A stretch of 64,000 nt of DNA from an uncultured Ruminiclostridium sp. (GCA_910579265.1 CAJTTE010000006.1:62001-126000), one strand, 5' to 3'; counted from the first letter of the stretch, positions 46,362 through 55,690 are shown. The notes: generated by a model from the letters alone, not told the origin. Numbers and translations are program-made.

Positions 46362-46452
46362 TAAAACAAGCCGTGCCGTCCATGCGGCGGCGCATGCGGA
46401 AATAAGGAAATAACGGCGTAAAAAGATAAAAACATATGAAAGGAAAAATAAA

Positions 46453-46692
46453 ATGGCTGAATTTAAGTATGAGATTACGAAAGAACTGGGCGTTATTTCG
46501 GAAAACGCCAAAGGATGGAGAAAAGAGCTTAATTTGGTAAGCTGGAATGACCGGGAGCCCAAATACGATATCAGAGAATGGTCTCCGGATCATGAAAGAA
46601 TGGGTAAAGGAGTAAGCCTTACCGAAGAGGAGATAGAGGCTCTGGCCGAGCTTATCGCCAGCCGCGACGAAGAAGACAGCTTTGAGGAATAA
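46453..46692 (+). CDS. YdbC-like PC4 ssDNA-binding protein
   Basis: This 79-residue protein matches the YdbC/transcriptional coactivator p15 (PC4) family. It starts FKYEITKELGVISE, then has GWRKELNLVSWN and KYDIREWSPDHERMGKGVSLTEEE (cited in part). The family forms homodimers that bind single-stranded nucleic acid. GAAAGGA precedes ATG 46453. Immediately upstream lies a family E element, so its promoter must be short or supplied by the element. Confidence 0.92.
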   Translation: MAEFKYEITKELGVISENAKGWRKELNLVSWNDREPKYDIREWSPDHERMGKGVSLTEEEIEALAELIASRDEEDSFEE

Positions 46693-46770
46693 AAACACCC
46701 GCAGCAGGAACGCTCTGCCTGAAAACGATCCGTTTCTGGCGGCGCCGCTTCAGCATAACCCAATAAAGCT

Positions 46771-47030
46771 GGGGCGTATCTGAAAAAGCAAAGCATTTTT
46801 GTACAATTTCGCTAAACGCATGGTGATTTTAAGAAAAAAACGGAGAAATACGAAGGTATTTTGAGCATTTTTGACGCAGAAAGCGCCCGCAGTCAGTAGA
46901 AATTGCGCAAAATGCTATTTTTCAGATACGCCCTAAATACACGGCGATTTTAAGAAAAAATCCGAGAAATACGAGAGTATTTCTCGGTTATTAGAAATCG
47001 TGTAGATCGGGACTTTTCAGATACGCCCTA
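46771..47030 (-). repeat. Family C elements, one full and one partial in tandem
   Basis: 46771-46934 runs from ggggcgtatctgaaaaagc to ttttcagatacgcccta. A second, shortened unit to 47030 ends with the same run. They share acggcgattttaagaaaaa and agaaatacgagagtattt blocks. Confidence 0.7.
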
Positions 47031-47157
47031 ATGGCGAAAAGACAGAAAAAAGAGACGCCTTCCGGATGAAAACGCCTCGATATGCCGAAAAAATCAATCC
47101 TCGCAAAAAACAGGGAAAAGAGCTTATCGGCTTTTCCCGCGATTAAAATATTATTTT

Positions 47158-47345
47158 AGGGTCTATTTGAAAACCTGTGAAATGCAAGGATCCTACTGAC
47201 TGGGGCTGTATTCCGCATAAACGAATACCGAAAGCTATCCCTTTGGGATAACTATGAAATACCCCGTATTTCTCCGGTTTTTTCTTAAAAATGCCATGAT
47301 TTAGCGTAATTGTGAAATTTCGATTTATTTTCGGATATGCTTTAA
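47158..47345 (+). repeat. Family C element
   Basis: It starts agggtctatttgaaaacc and ends ttttcggatatgctt, with the internal block aataccgaaagctatccc. Confidence 0.6.
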
Positions 47346-47620
47346 AATCAAGAATTTCCCGAAGGGTTTTTCTTGATTTTTTCTTTTTCGTAAAATGCCT
47401 TGTTTTACCGGAGCATTTACCATAAAAGTTTTTTAGAACGTGTTCACATAAAATCGATATGCGGATTTCCGAGCATGATTTTGTCGCGTGTAAGGCAAAA
47501 TTCTTGAAGGAATGCTGTATTTTTTCAATTATTCAAATTTTTTACACGGCAAAAGAAAAAACTTTCCTAAAGGACGAGCGCCTTGCTTTATGCGGACAAA
47601 ATATAGTCAAGACATACCTT

Positions 47621-47782
47621 AGAGCCTGTTTGGCATCTCTCGGCGTGCATCTTGCTTTCAGCTTTTTCGTATTTCTGCGTTGGTTTTTATCGATGTACAT
47701 CAAGTACGTCTGAGAAAAATTGACCCGAAATACGCAAGATCTGCTGCCTGATCTGCATACTTCGAGCTACTAACAGGATCTT
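47621..47782 (+). repeat. Family D element
   Basis: It starts agagcctgtttggcatctc and contains tgtacatcaagtacgtctg. The right end (ctactaacaggatctt) is eroded. It is 8 bp from the next family A copy. Confidence 0.65.
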
Positions 47783-47790
47783 GCGCTGAC

Positions 47791-47970
47791 TTAAGGCAAT
47801 ACCGCACAATGACCGCCTGACGGCTTTGCGTGCGGCTTGCTTGCATATTTTCCGTCATCTTATAAAAATTCTCCTTGAAATACGTCAGTATTCCTGCGTC
47901 GAATTTATGCAAGCTGACGAAAAATCTGACTGCGCGATTCACACCCGGTCATTGTGCGGTGTTGCCTTAA
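47791..47970 (-). repeat. Family A element (180 bp)
   Basis: Borders are TTAAGGCAATACCGCACAAT and GTGCGGTGTTGCCTTAA. The internal frame is open. It ends 13 bp before the sod stop codon. Confidence 0.92.
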
Positions 47971-47982
47971 ACGCTTTCTGCC

Positions 47983-48618
47983 TTACGAGAAATATTCCCC
48001 GGTCTGTCCGATCCTTTTTTCGGCGAAGTCCCAGTCAATAAGGCCGGTCCAGGCGTCAAGATACCCGCCCCGGTCGGATTTGTACTGAAGCAGATATGCG
48101 TGTTCCCATACGTCGACCGCAAGAACGGGAAACAAAGTCTTAAGATAAGACGTATCCTGGTTCCGAATCATAATGTTTTTCAGATTTCCGCGGCAATCGG
48201 AGCAAAGCACCGCATATCCGGAGCCGAAAACCTTTTTGCCGCACTCCTTTATATCGTCACACCATTTTTCCACGGAACCGAAGCAGGATTCGAGCCTTGA
48301 AGCCGTATAAGCCGACGGCTCCTTTTGACGATCGGTCATCCCCGAAAAATAAATCTCATGATTTACCGCGCCTCCGCCGTTTCGTACTACGTCGGTACGA
48401 ATACCGCAGGGGATCATGGACGGATTTTTCAGCATACATTCCAGAGGAACGCTCCACAGCTTGCGGCAATTTTTCAGAGCCGCGTTTAAACGGGTGATAT
48501 ACCCCTTATAAAGAACCTCATAATGTAAGGACAGCGTTTCCTCGTCTATTCGGGGAGATAAGCCGGATAATGAATAAGGAAGATCTATGGGAACATAAGG
48601 GTAGCATCTTGGCGTCAT
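47983..48618 (-). CDS. Fe/Mn-type superoxide dismutase, divergent
   Basis: This 211-residue protein has four plausible metal ligands: H32 (LSLHYEVLYKGY), H87 (AVNHEIYF), D169 and H173 (VDVWEHAYLLQYKSDR). Gateway tyrosine Y40 is kept, but the usual second-sphere His is L36. The GSGWxWL run is GSGYAVL, and the active-site Gln is not obvious. It may be a slow or altered dismutase. There are several unusual cysteines (C61, C71, C139, C142). GAAAGGAG precedes ATG 48618. It is monocistronic and flanked by family A elements on both sides. Confidence 0.85.
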   Translation of the reverse strand: MTPRCYPYVPIDLPYSLSGLSPRIDEETLSLHYEVLYKGYITRLNAALKNCRKLWSVPLECMLKNPSMIPCGIRTDVVRNGGGAVNHEIYFSGMTDRQKEPSAYTASRLESCFGSVEKWCDDIKECGKKVFGSGYAVLCSDCRGNLKNIMIRNQDTSYLKTLFPVLAVDVWEHAYLLQYKSDRGGYLDAWTGLIDWDFAEKRIGQTGEYFS

Positions 48619-48715
48619 TTTATTCTCCTTTCTGTCGGTTCAGTTAAAAAATGAAGAATTTTGCTGGACAAAAAACATTAATGGTGATAAAATGGAGTTA
48701 AGAAACTTTTTTGTC

Positions 48716-48895
48716 TTAAGGCAACACCGCACAATGATTGCGTGTGAATTGCGCAGTCAGATTTTTCGTAAGTTTGCATAAATCCGACGCAGGAATACTG
48801 ACGTATTTCAAGGAGAATTTGTGCAAGATGACGGAATATATGCAAGCAAGTCGCACGCAAAGCCATTGGGCGGTCATTGTGCGGTATTGCCTTAA
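48716..48895 (+). repeat. Family A element (180 bp) upstream of the aldolase
   Basis: Borders are TTAAGGCAACACCGCACAAT and GTATTGCCTTAA. Its internal frame is open to the right edge and continues in frame into the aldolase gene. Confidence 0.92.
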
Positions 48896-48974
48896 ATTAT
48901 ATTCATCGGGATCTGCTGAAAGAACCGTATCGTTTTTTCTTTTTCCCGATTCCGGAAAGGACGGATTATCTGTA

Positions 48975-49646
48975 ATGACTGAAAACGAAGCGCGCGAAGC
49001 CATATGTGAAGTCGGACACAATCTGTGGCAGCTTGGATTTGTTGCTGCTAATGACGGAAATATTTCCGTTAAGCTGGATGATGATGTTTTTCTCGCCACT
49101 CCTACGGGTACGAGCAAGCGTATACTGCGTCCCGAAATGCTAATACTTGTAAACGGGGAAAACGAGGTAATAAGAGAGGCTCCGGGTTATAAACCCTCCT
49201 CCGAATTTAAAATGCACTTGAGCTGTTATGCGGAGCGCCCCGATATAAACGCCGTCGTTCATGCTCATCCTCCTACGGCAACCGGTTTTGCGATCGCCCA
49301 CATTCCCTTGGACGATTATTCCATGCCTGAAGCCGTTATATTTCTGGGGAGCGTGCCCATCGCGCCCTATGACACTCCCGGTTCCGTAGGTCTGGCTGAT
49401 TCGATTAAGCCCTTTTTGCGTTATCATGATACGATCCTTATGGAGAATCACGGTGCCGTATCCGTAGGCGTTGATCTGACCCAGGCATATTACCGCATGG
49501 AGACGCTTGAGCATTATGCCAAGGTTTCCTTGGTAGCGCGGCAGCTCGGCGGAGCCAATCCCCTGCCTATGGATAAAATAGAAGAATGCGTTGAAATAGG
49601 ACGCGGCTGTCCCCTCCGCCATCCGGGTTATAGAAAATACTCATAA
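48975..49646 (+). CDS. Class II aldolase (L-fuculose/L-rhamnulose-phosphate type)
   Basis: This 223-residue zinc aldolase of the FucA/AraD family splits a ketose 1-phosphate into dihydroxyacetone phosphate and lactaldehyde. Visible are ANDGNIS near the N terminus, catalytic Glu in KPSSEFKMH, zinc ligands in VVHAHPPTA, and the third His in MENHGAVSVG. I chose ATG 48975 with GGAAAGGA 14 bases upstream. The frame is open back to 48738 through the adjacent family A element, which would add 79 residues. A rhamnulokinase-type gene follows, so the pair handles a 6-deoxyhexose. Confidence 0.9.
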   Translation: MTENEAREAICEVGHNLWQLGFVAANDGNISVKLDDDVFLATPTGTSKRILRPEMLILVNGENEVIREAPGYKPSSEFKMHLSCYAERPDINAVVHAHPPTATGFAIAHIPLDDYSMPEAVIFLGSVPIAPYDTPGSVGLADSIKPFLRYHDTILMENHGAVSVGVDLTQAYYRMETLEHYAKVSLVARQLGGANPLPMDKIEECVEIGRGCPLRHPGYRKYS

Positions 49647-49698
49647 ATTTATTTTCGGAACGCTGCTGTTAATCATCGTTTTATGAAAGGCGGTTTAA

Positions 49699-51120
49699 AT
49701 GAAAAAGGTTCTTATTTTTGATTTCGGCGGATCATCGGGCAGAGCGCTGATCTGCAGCTATGAAAATAAAAGCTTTGTTTCTGCTGAAATACATCGGTTC
49801 GCAAATTCACCCGTAACCGTTGACGGAAAATTGTGCTGGAATACGGATATGCTTCTTAAAGAAATCGACAAAGCTATTGATAAGGCGCAAAACTACGGTT
49901 TTGACGCCATATCCGTAGATACGTGGGGAGTTGACTTTGCCTTGGTGGATGACGGCGGAAATTTTGTACAGAAGCCGGTCTGCTACCGTGACGGAAGAAC
50001 CGACGGCCTTCCGCAAAAGCTTTTCGAATCGATTCCCGAAAAAGAGCTTTATTTTCGTTCCGGCATCACCCAGATGCAGATAAATACAATGTACCAGCTT
50101 TTGGCTATGAAGCTTCGGGAACCCGAAAAGTTAAATTCGGACTGCCATTTGCTCATGATGCCGGATCTTATAAATTACCGGCTTACCGGAATTATGGCAA
50201 ACGAGTATACCGAAGCTACCACCACGGGGCTTATCGATCCCCGGACAAAGGACTGGGACTGGGAAATAATTGACAGATTAGGCTTGCCAAAAAAGATCTT
50301 CGGAAAAATAATCATGCCCGGCGAAAAAATAGGAAGTCTGAAAGCCGAATACGCCTGTCAGGACATACCTGTTTTTGCTGCGCCGTCTCACGATACCGCC
50401 AGCGCCATTCTGGCCGTCCCCTCCTCCGAAAAGAAGTTCGCATATATAAGCTGCGGTACATGGGCGCTGTTCGGAACTGAACTGACGGAGCCTGTTATTA
50501 ACGACGAATCATTTAAAAGCGGTCTCACCAATGAAGGCGGATACGGCGGAACGACGGCTCTGCTGAAAAATATAACCGGCACATGGTTTTTACAGGAGTG
50601 CAGAAAGTATTTTAATTCCAACGGAGAGATCTTTACCTATAACGATATGGAAGCTTTTGCGCGAAGCGCTCCCCCGTTTATCGCCAAGATAAACCCCAAC
50701 GATCCGACATTTCTGAAAAGCGGAGATATGCCGCGAAAGGTGGTGGCATACTGCGAAAAAACCGGTCAGAACAAGCCCAAAACGATAGCCCAGACGCTTC
50801 GTGTTATTTACGAAAGTCTGGCGGCGGAATTTGCCGTAACTCTGGATGATCTGGAACGGCTTACGGGAAATACCTATCCGGCGGTATATATATTCGGCGG
50901 CGGATCAAAGGATAAATTCCTGTGCCAGCTTACGGCTGACGCCACCGGAAGGATAGTGGTCGCAGGACCCGCCGAGGCGACTGCCATCGGTAACGCGATG
51001 TCCGCCCTTATCGCACTGGGTGAGATCAAGGATGCGGCCGAAGCCAGAGCGATAGTCAGACGGGGCTCCGAGGTAAAGGAATTTCTGCCTGATCTGAGCG
51101 ACGGAGACGGAAGACGCTGA
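49699..51120 (+). CDS. rhaB: Rhamnulokinase-family FGGY sugar kinase
   Basis: This 473-residue kinase has the FGGY fold: DFGGSSGRALIC at the start, SVDTWGVDFALVDDGG, YRDGRTDG (substrate), SCGTWALFG, and the C-terminal FGGGSKDKFLCQL and AEATAIGNAM ATP motifs. The order and DTWGVDFALVD are those of RhaB rather than xylulokinase. It would phosphorylate L-rhamnulose or L-fuculose at C1. GAAAGG precedes ATG 49699. It lies 52 bp after the aldolase. No isomerase, mutarotase or transporter gene for this pathway is in the window. Confidence 0.88.
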   Translation: MKKVLIFDFGGSSGRALICSYENKSFVSAEIHRFANSPVTVDGKLCWNTDMLLKEIDKAIDKAQNYGFDAISVDTWGVDFALVDDGGNFVQKPVCYRDGRTDGLPQKLFESIPEKELYFRSGITQMQINTMYQLLAMKLREPEKLNSDCHLLMMPDLINYRLTGIMANEYTEATTTGLIDPRTKDWDWEIIDRLGLPKKIFGKIIMPGEKIGSLKAEYACQDIPVFAAPSHDTASAILAVPSSEKKFAYISCGTWALFGTELTEPVINDESFKSGLTNEGGYGGTTALLKNITGTWFLQECRKYFNSNGEIFTYNDMEAFARSAPPFIAKINPNDPTFLKSGDMPRKVVAYCEKTGQNKPKTIAQTLRVIYESLAAEFAVTLDDLERLTGNTYPAVYIFGGGSKDKFLCQLTADATGRIVVAGPAEATAIGNAMSALIALGEIKDAAEARAIVRRGSEVKEFLPDLSDGDGRR

Positions 51121-51236
51121 TCATATTCCGTTTGTGCCGATCATCTTTCTTTGTTCTTTCGTGTACCCGGATGCCGAAAAATCCGGTTTGCTAAAAAAGA
51201 CTATGTAGTTTTTATGCTTTTCTATGATTGATACTA

Positions 51237-51361
51237 TGGGCTGTCTGAAAAACCCAAATTTGCACGGTTTCTATGACCGGGGACGCTTTGTGGGCGAAAA
51301 ATGCTCGGTATATTACCGTATTTTTCCGCTTTTTTCTTGAAATCGCCGCTTAATTCGGCTG
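51237..51361 (+). repeat. Family C element, right end missing
   Basis: It starts atgggctgtctgaaaaacc and carries the tatttttccgcttttttcttga block. It then stops 19 bp before a family B copy. Confidence 0.5.
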
Positions 51362-51379
51362 ATATGTATAGCATTGCTT

Positions 51380-51879
51380 GGAACCTGTCCAAATAGGAAT
51401 TGATACCAATTCCTTTTTAAGGCAATACCGCACAATGACCGCCCAACGGCTTTGCGTGCGGCTTTGCATATATTCCGTCATCTTACACAAATTCTCCTTG
51501 AAATACGTCAGTATTCCTGCGTCGAATTTATGCATGCTGACGAAATATCTGACTGCGCAATTCACACGCAATCATTGTGCGGTGTTGCCTTAAAACTTAC
51601 GTGATACCCACAGTTTAAAAGTGGAATACACCCCCAAACTCTAATCCAATAGCTTTAAAAGGGATTAGTATGAACTCGCCTTTTCGGCATATTTTACCGA
51701 TGACTTGCCTTTCGTCCTTTGATTTCTTTCGGCGCAGCCTTGCGGCGGCTTTGGTCAAATGACCGAACACGTCCCATGTTAAAATTTCTTGACCTGCACC
51801 TGTAAGCCTGTGAAGTTTTGTCTTATCCTCGGTAAATCAGCTTGAAGGTCAAAGCGTCATCCCTATGCGGACAGGTTCT
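51380..51879. repeat. Family B element, copy 2, interrupted by family A
   Basis: It starts ggaacctgtccaaatagg and ends ctatgcggacaggttct. It shares cttttcggcatattttaccg with copy 1. A full family A element sits at 51417-51593 inside its left part. Confidence 0.65.
51417..51593 (-). repeat. Family A element (177 bp) nested in family B
   Basis: Borders are TTAAGGCAATACCGCACAAT and GTGTTGCCTTAA. It is three bases shorter than the others because one codon's worth is missing, so the internal frame stays open. Confidence 0.9.
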
Positions 51880-51924
51880 CGGTTTTCAGATACGCCACGA
51901 TCTTTGATCGGGGTATAGACAAAT

Positions 51925-52084
51925 ATTGCTCCACCTAGTAACTCTTGAAGATTTTGTGCGCCGAAGGGCTGTCAAAAGACAAGGAAGAAGACCGCAGGAA
52001 TATGCGCATATTTTAAGGGCTTCTGACGAAGTATTTTAACAGCCTGGCAAGCAGAATAATTCAAGAGTTACTTGGGGGAGCAAT
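51925..52084 (+). repeat. Family E element (160 bp)
   Basis: Borders are attgctccacctagtaac and gagttacttgggggagcaat. It has the same orientation as 18681-18840 and lies just upstream of eno. Confidence 0.85.
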
Positions 52085-52277
52085 AATATATTTGACCGAA
52101 GTTCGGCGTTTAGAATGCGATCTCTGGTCAAGCCCGCAGCTAAAGACCGGTACAAAGCTAAAAAGTACGCGGTTTTTTTCTTTTTCCGAAAAAACCTTTT
52201 TACGTTTCCCCATACGCATATTTTTTGTTTTATACGCCAAAATAAAAATAAACAATCTCAGAAAAGGGGAAATACAG

Positions 52278-53591
52278 ATGAAACAGCTAAAAACTACTAT
52301 CGAAGAGGTTACGGCCCGCCAGATATTCGATTCGAGAGGCAATCCCACCGTTGAAGCGCAGGTCATGCTTGCCGACGGAACAAAAGCGGTTGCCGCAGCT
52401 CCAAGCGGCGCCTCAACCGGTATATACGAGGCTTTGGAGTTAAGAGACGGCGATAATCAGTACAATGGCAAGGGTGTCCTTAAGGCGGTGTCCAATGTTA
52501 AAACAAAAATTGCCGAAGCTTTGAGGGGCCAAAACGCCGCCGATATTTACAATACGGACAAAATCATGATCGACCTTGACGGAACCGGTGAAAAAAAGAA
52601 TTTAGGCGCAAACGCCGTGCTTGCCGTATCCTGCGCCTGTACTAAGGCGGCTGCCCAATCGATGAACCTTCCTCTGTTTCGTTTTCTTGGAGGCGTCTGC
52701 GGCACTACTTTGCCGATGCCTATGATGAATATATTGAACGGGGGCGCCCATGCGTCCAATAATATGGACGTTCAGGAATTTATGATCATGCCTGTCGGAG
52801 CGCCTACATTTAAAGAGTGTATGCGCTTTTCTTCGGAAATCTATCATTCCCTTGCCTCGCTTCTTAAAGAAAGAAAGCTTTCCGTCGCCGTAGGAGACGA
52901 AGGCGGGTTTGCCCCTGATCTCAAAAGCGACGAAGAGGCTCTTGACTGTATAATCGAGGCGGCTGCAAGAGCCGGATATAGACCCGGAACTCACTTTTTG
53001 CTGGCTATGGATGCCGCCGCCTCGGAATGGAAGACAGCTAAGCCCGGACATTACCGTATGCCTAAGAGCGGTAAAGAATTTACCTCGGAGCAGCTTATAG
53101 GGCATTGGGAACAGCTTGCGGCCAAATACCCTCTTTTTTCACTGGAGGACGGTCTTGACCAGGAGGACTGGCAGGGCTGGAAGCTCCTTACTCGAAGATT
53201 GGGCGGCAAGCTTCAGCTTGTGGGAGACGACCTGTTCGTTACAAATGTCCGCCGTCTTAATAAGGGAATAAACGAAAAATGCGGAAATTCAATACTGATA
53301 AAGCTTAATCAGATAGGAACCGTCTCAGAAACCCTGGACGCGATTTTTACGGCGCAGGCGGCCGGTTATACCGCGGTTATATCCCACCGTTCCGGAGAAA
53401 CCGAGGATACCTTTATTGCCGATCTTGCGGTTGCCGCTAATGCGGGGCAAATAAAAACCGGCGCACCGTGCAGAAGCGAGCGGGTTGCAAAATACAACCG
53501 GCTGCTGAGGATCGAGGAACAGCTTGACAGCTCCGCACGCTTTCCCGGAACGGAATATTTTCTGAAGGTAAGAGGAGGAAAGGCCGAATGA
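52278..53591 (+). CDS. eno: Enolase
   Basis: This 437-residue glycolytic enzyme interconverts 2-phosphoglycerate and phosphoenolpyruvate. Visible are [28 protein letters not shown], the catalytic Glu in [11 protein letters not shown], metal ligands in [16 protein letters not shown] and VGDDLFVT, the catalytic Lys in LIKLNQIGT, and SHRSGETED. The start is ATG 52278 after AAAAGGGGA; an upstream in-frame start at 52092 adds repeat-derived residues. It overlaps ldh by four bases, a joint lower-glycolysis/fermentation unit. Confidence 0.97.
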   Translation: MKQLKTTIEEVTARQIFDSRGNPTVEAQVMLADGTKAVAAAPSGASTGIYEALELRDGDNQYNGKGVLKAVSNVKTKIAEALRGQNAADIYNTDKIMIDLDGTGEKKNLGANAVLAVSCACTKAAAQSMNLPLFRFLGGVCGTTLPMPMMNILNGGAHASNNMDVQEFMIMPVGAPTFKECMRFSSEIYHSLASLLKERKLSVAVGDEGGFAPDLKSDEEALDCIIEAAARAGYRPGTHFLLAMDAAASEWKTAKPGHYRMPKSGKEFTSEQLIGHWEQLAAKYPLFSLEDGLDQEDWQGWKLLTRRLGGKLQLVGDDLFVTNVRRLNKGINEKCGNSILIKLNQIGTVSETLDAIFTAQAAGYTAVISHRSGETEDTFIADLAVAANAGQIKTGAPCRSERVAKYNRLLRIEEQLDSSARFPGTEYFLKVRGGKAE

Positions 53592-54583
53592 GCGGTACTG
53601 AATTTGAAAGCCGTGGCGTAAATAACAGAAAAGCCGCCATAATTGGGTGCGGCTTTGTAGGCTCATCCATAGCCTTTACTCTTATGCAGAGAAGCAGTTT
53701 TTCCGAGCTTGTCCTTCTGGACATTGACAGGAAGAAGGCGGAAGGCGAAGCGCTTGATATAAGCCATGGACTTCCCTACAGCGCCCCCATGGAAATATAT
53801 GCGGGTGATTACGATGATATCCGTGACGCTGCAATGATAATAATTACGGCGGGTGCAAATCAGAAGCAGGGAGAAACAAGGCTTGATCTTATAGACCGCA
53901 ATCTTAAGATTTTCGCTTCGGTTATTCCCGAGCTTAAAAAGAGAGACTGTGGCGGTATAATCCTTATAGTATCCAACCCTGTTGATATACTCACATATGC
54001 TGCAATTAAAATGTCCGGCTTTCCCGCCGAAAGAGTAATAGGTTCCGGAACGGTATTGGACACCGCGCGTCTTAAGTATCTGCTTGGACGACAGCTTGAT
54101 GTGGACGCGAGAAGCGTTCACGCCGTAATAATCGGTGAACACGGCGACAGCGAGCTGGCGGTATGGAGCGGAGCAAATGTTTCCGGGATCGATCTTGATC
54201 ACTTCTGTGAACTTAGAGGACTTTTTCATTATAAGGCTTCGATGCAGAAGATATATACCGAGGTACGGGACAGCGCATATGAAATCATTCAGAGAAAGGG
54301 TGCCACCTACTACGGTATAGCCATGGCGGTAGCGAGGATCGCCGAAAGCATAACCCGTGACGAGCATTCGATCCTTCCTGTTTCCGTTCTTCTGAACGGC
54401 GAGTACGGAATAAACGGATTATGCCTGAGCATACCATCTGTAGTCGGATCAACGGGAGTAGAAAAAATACTTGAAATCCCTCTGAGCGGAACGGAGCAGC
54501 GGGAGCTTTCCGCCTCTGCGGCTGCCCTGGCGGAAGCGGTTCGTCATGCGGACGAAGCGGCGGAGCAAATAAACGGCGGATAA
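53588..54583 (+). CDS. ldh: L-lactate dehydrogenase
   Basis: This 331-residue enzyme reduces pyruvate to L-lactate with NADH. It has the Rossmann motif [10 protein letters not shown], the specificity loop [12 protein letters not shown] (Gln and the catalytic Arg, lactate not malate type), SNPVDILT, and the catalytic His in [13 protein letters not shown]. About ten extra N-terminal residues precede the fold, and the C terminus is a little long. ATG overlaps the enolase stop by ATGA, so the two are translated together. A hairpin with T run follows at 54813-54838. Confidence 0.95.
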   Translation: MSGTEFESRGVNNRKAAIIGCGFVGSSIAFTLMQRSSFSELVLLDIDRKKAEGEALDISHGLPYSAPMEIYAGDYDDIRDAAMIIITAGANQKQGETRLDLIDRNLKIFASVIPELKKRDCGGIILIVSNPVDILTYAAIKMSGFPAERVIGSGTVLDTARLKYLLGRQLDVDARSVHAVIIGEHGDSELAVWSGANVSGIDLDHFCELRGLFHYKASMQKIYTEVRDSAYEIIQRKGATYYGIAMAVARIAESITRDEHSILPVSVLLNGEYGINGLCLSIPSVVGSTGVEKILEIPLSGTEQRELSASAAALAEAVRHADEAAEQINGG

Positions 54584-54812
54584 AAATAATGTGCCTGCTC
54601 TTTTGATGATACGTTTGTGCCGTATAACCATATTGTCATACCGAGGTAAATAATATTTTTGATAATATACGGCAGCCTTCTGTCCCAACCCTCGGATAAA
54701 GCGGTCAAAAAATATTTATAACCGCTGAATTGATGATTTATGCTTGAAAAAAAGCAAAATATGCTCCCGCCCCCTAAACGGGCATTGAAAAACCTGCCCT
54801 TATTATCAAAGA

Positions 54813-54839
54813 CAGCCGCTAAAGCGGCTGTTTATTTTT
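54813..54839 (+). terminator. IS200 right-end hairpin / ldh terminator
   Basis: An 8-bp stem CAGCCGCT/AGCGGCTG with a two-base loop is followed on the plus strand by TTTATTTTT. It may end the eno-ldh transcript as well as form the transposon's end. Confidence 0.65.
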
Positions 54840-54844
54840 GTCCT

Positions 54845-55309
54845 TTAATTTTTGCTGCCCGTAAACGGGTCTACATATTCCTTCAATGTCATTTGATCAT
54901 ATTCATAATCTTCTTTCAGTTGATTTTGAATATATTTTTTTATTGCAGTTTCGTTCCTCCCTGCTGTATCCACAAAATATCCTCGACACCAAAAATGCCG
55001 ATTTCCGTATTTGTACTTTAAGTTAGCATGCCTGTCAAATATCATCAATGTACTTTTCCCCTTGAGAAATCCCACAAACTGTGCTATACTTAAATACGGT
55101 GGAACACTTACAAGCATGTGAATATGGTCGGGACAAGCATTTGCTTCTATTATCTCTACTTTCTTTTCTTCGCACAGTTTCCTGATTATTTTTCCTATGT
55201 CTGCCCTCAGTTGCCCGTATATAGCTTTTCTGCGGTATTTGGGTGCGAATACTATGTGATATTCACATCTGTATGTTGAGTGTGACAATGTTTTTATTTC
55301 ATTTTTCAT
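54845..55309 (-). CDS. tnpA: IS200/IS605-type Y1 (HUH) transposase
   Basis: This 154-residue transposase is the normal family length. The HUH pair is H62-I-H64 (CPDHIHMLV), the catalytic tyrosine is Y126 (IKKYIQNQ), and the family start YRCEYHIVFAPKYRRK is intact. It cuts and joins single-stranded DNA at hairpin ends. AAGGAGG precedes ATG 55309. No tnpB is attached. It appears functional by its motifs. Confidence 0.95.
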   Translation of the reverse strand: MKNEIKTLSHSTYRCEYHIVFAPKYRRKAIYGQLRADIGKIIRKLCEEKKVEIIEANACPDHIHMLVSVPPYLSIAQFVGFLKGKSTLMIFDRHANLKYKYGNRHFWCRGYFVDTAGRNETAIKKYIQNQLKEDYEYDQMTLKEYVDPFTGSKN

Positions 55310-55360
55310 CTGCTAATGACCTCCTTTATGTTAAAGTAATAGTAATGCGGCTGCCAAACC

Positions 55361-55690
55361 CTTACTATTATACCATAAGAAAAGTGAGCGAAGCGAACGC
55401 TTCCTTTAAAACGGTACAATGTTCTCAAACATTAAAATAATTTCTTCCTCTTTCCTTCGTTTGAGGTTATTATACCATAAAAAGAGCGAAGCAAAGCGGA
55501 GCGATTCCTCAAAAACGGTACAATGTTCTCAAACATTAAAATAAAATCTTCAACTTTCCTTCGTTTGAGGTTATTATACCATAAAAAGAGCGAAGCAAAG
55601 CGGAGCGATCCCACTGAAACGGTACAATGTCCTCAAACATTAACATAAAATTTTCCTCTTTCCTTCGTTTGAGGTTATTATACCATATTG
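55361..55690 (-). repeat. 104-bp tandem repeats carrying extended -10 promoters
   Basis: Units begin at about 55361, 55463 and 55567, with a partial at 55671; the spacing between the last three is exactly 104 bp. Each unit carries attataccata, which on the minus strand reads TGGTATAAT, a perfect extended -10 facing tnpA (at 55367, 55469, 55573 and 55677). Within each unit, gtttgaggttattatacc and ggtacaatgttctcaaac form an imperfect inverted pair. Confidence 0.8.

Noticed and set aside
52092..52277. N-terminal extension of enolase
   Set aside because: The added 62 residues do not match enolase, and AAAAGGGGA marks ATG 52278.
55361..55690. Possible CRISPR array or tracrRNA-like repeats
   Set aside because: The units are 104 bp and almost identical along their whole length, with no unique spacers and no cas genes. 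They are a tandem duplication in an IS200 leader.
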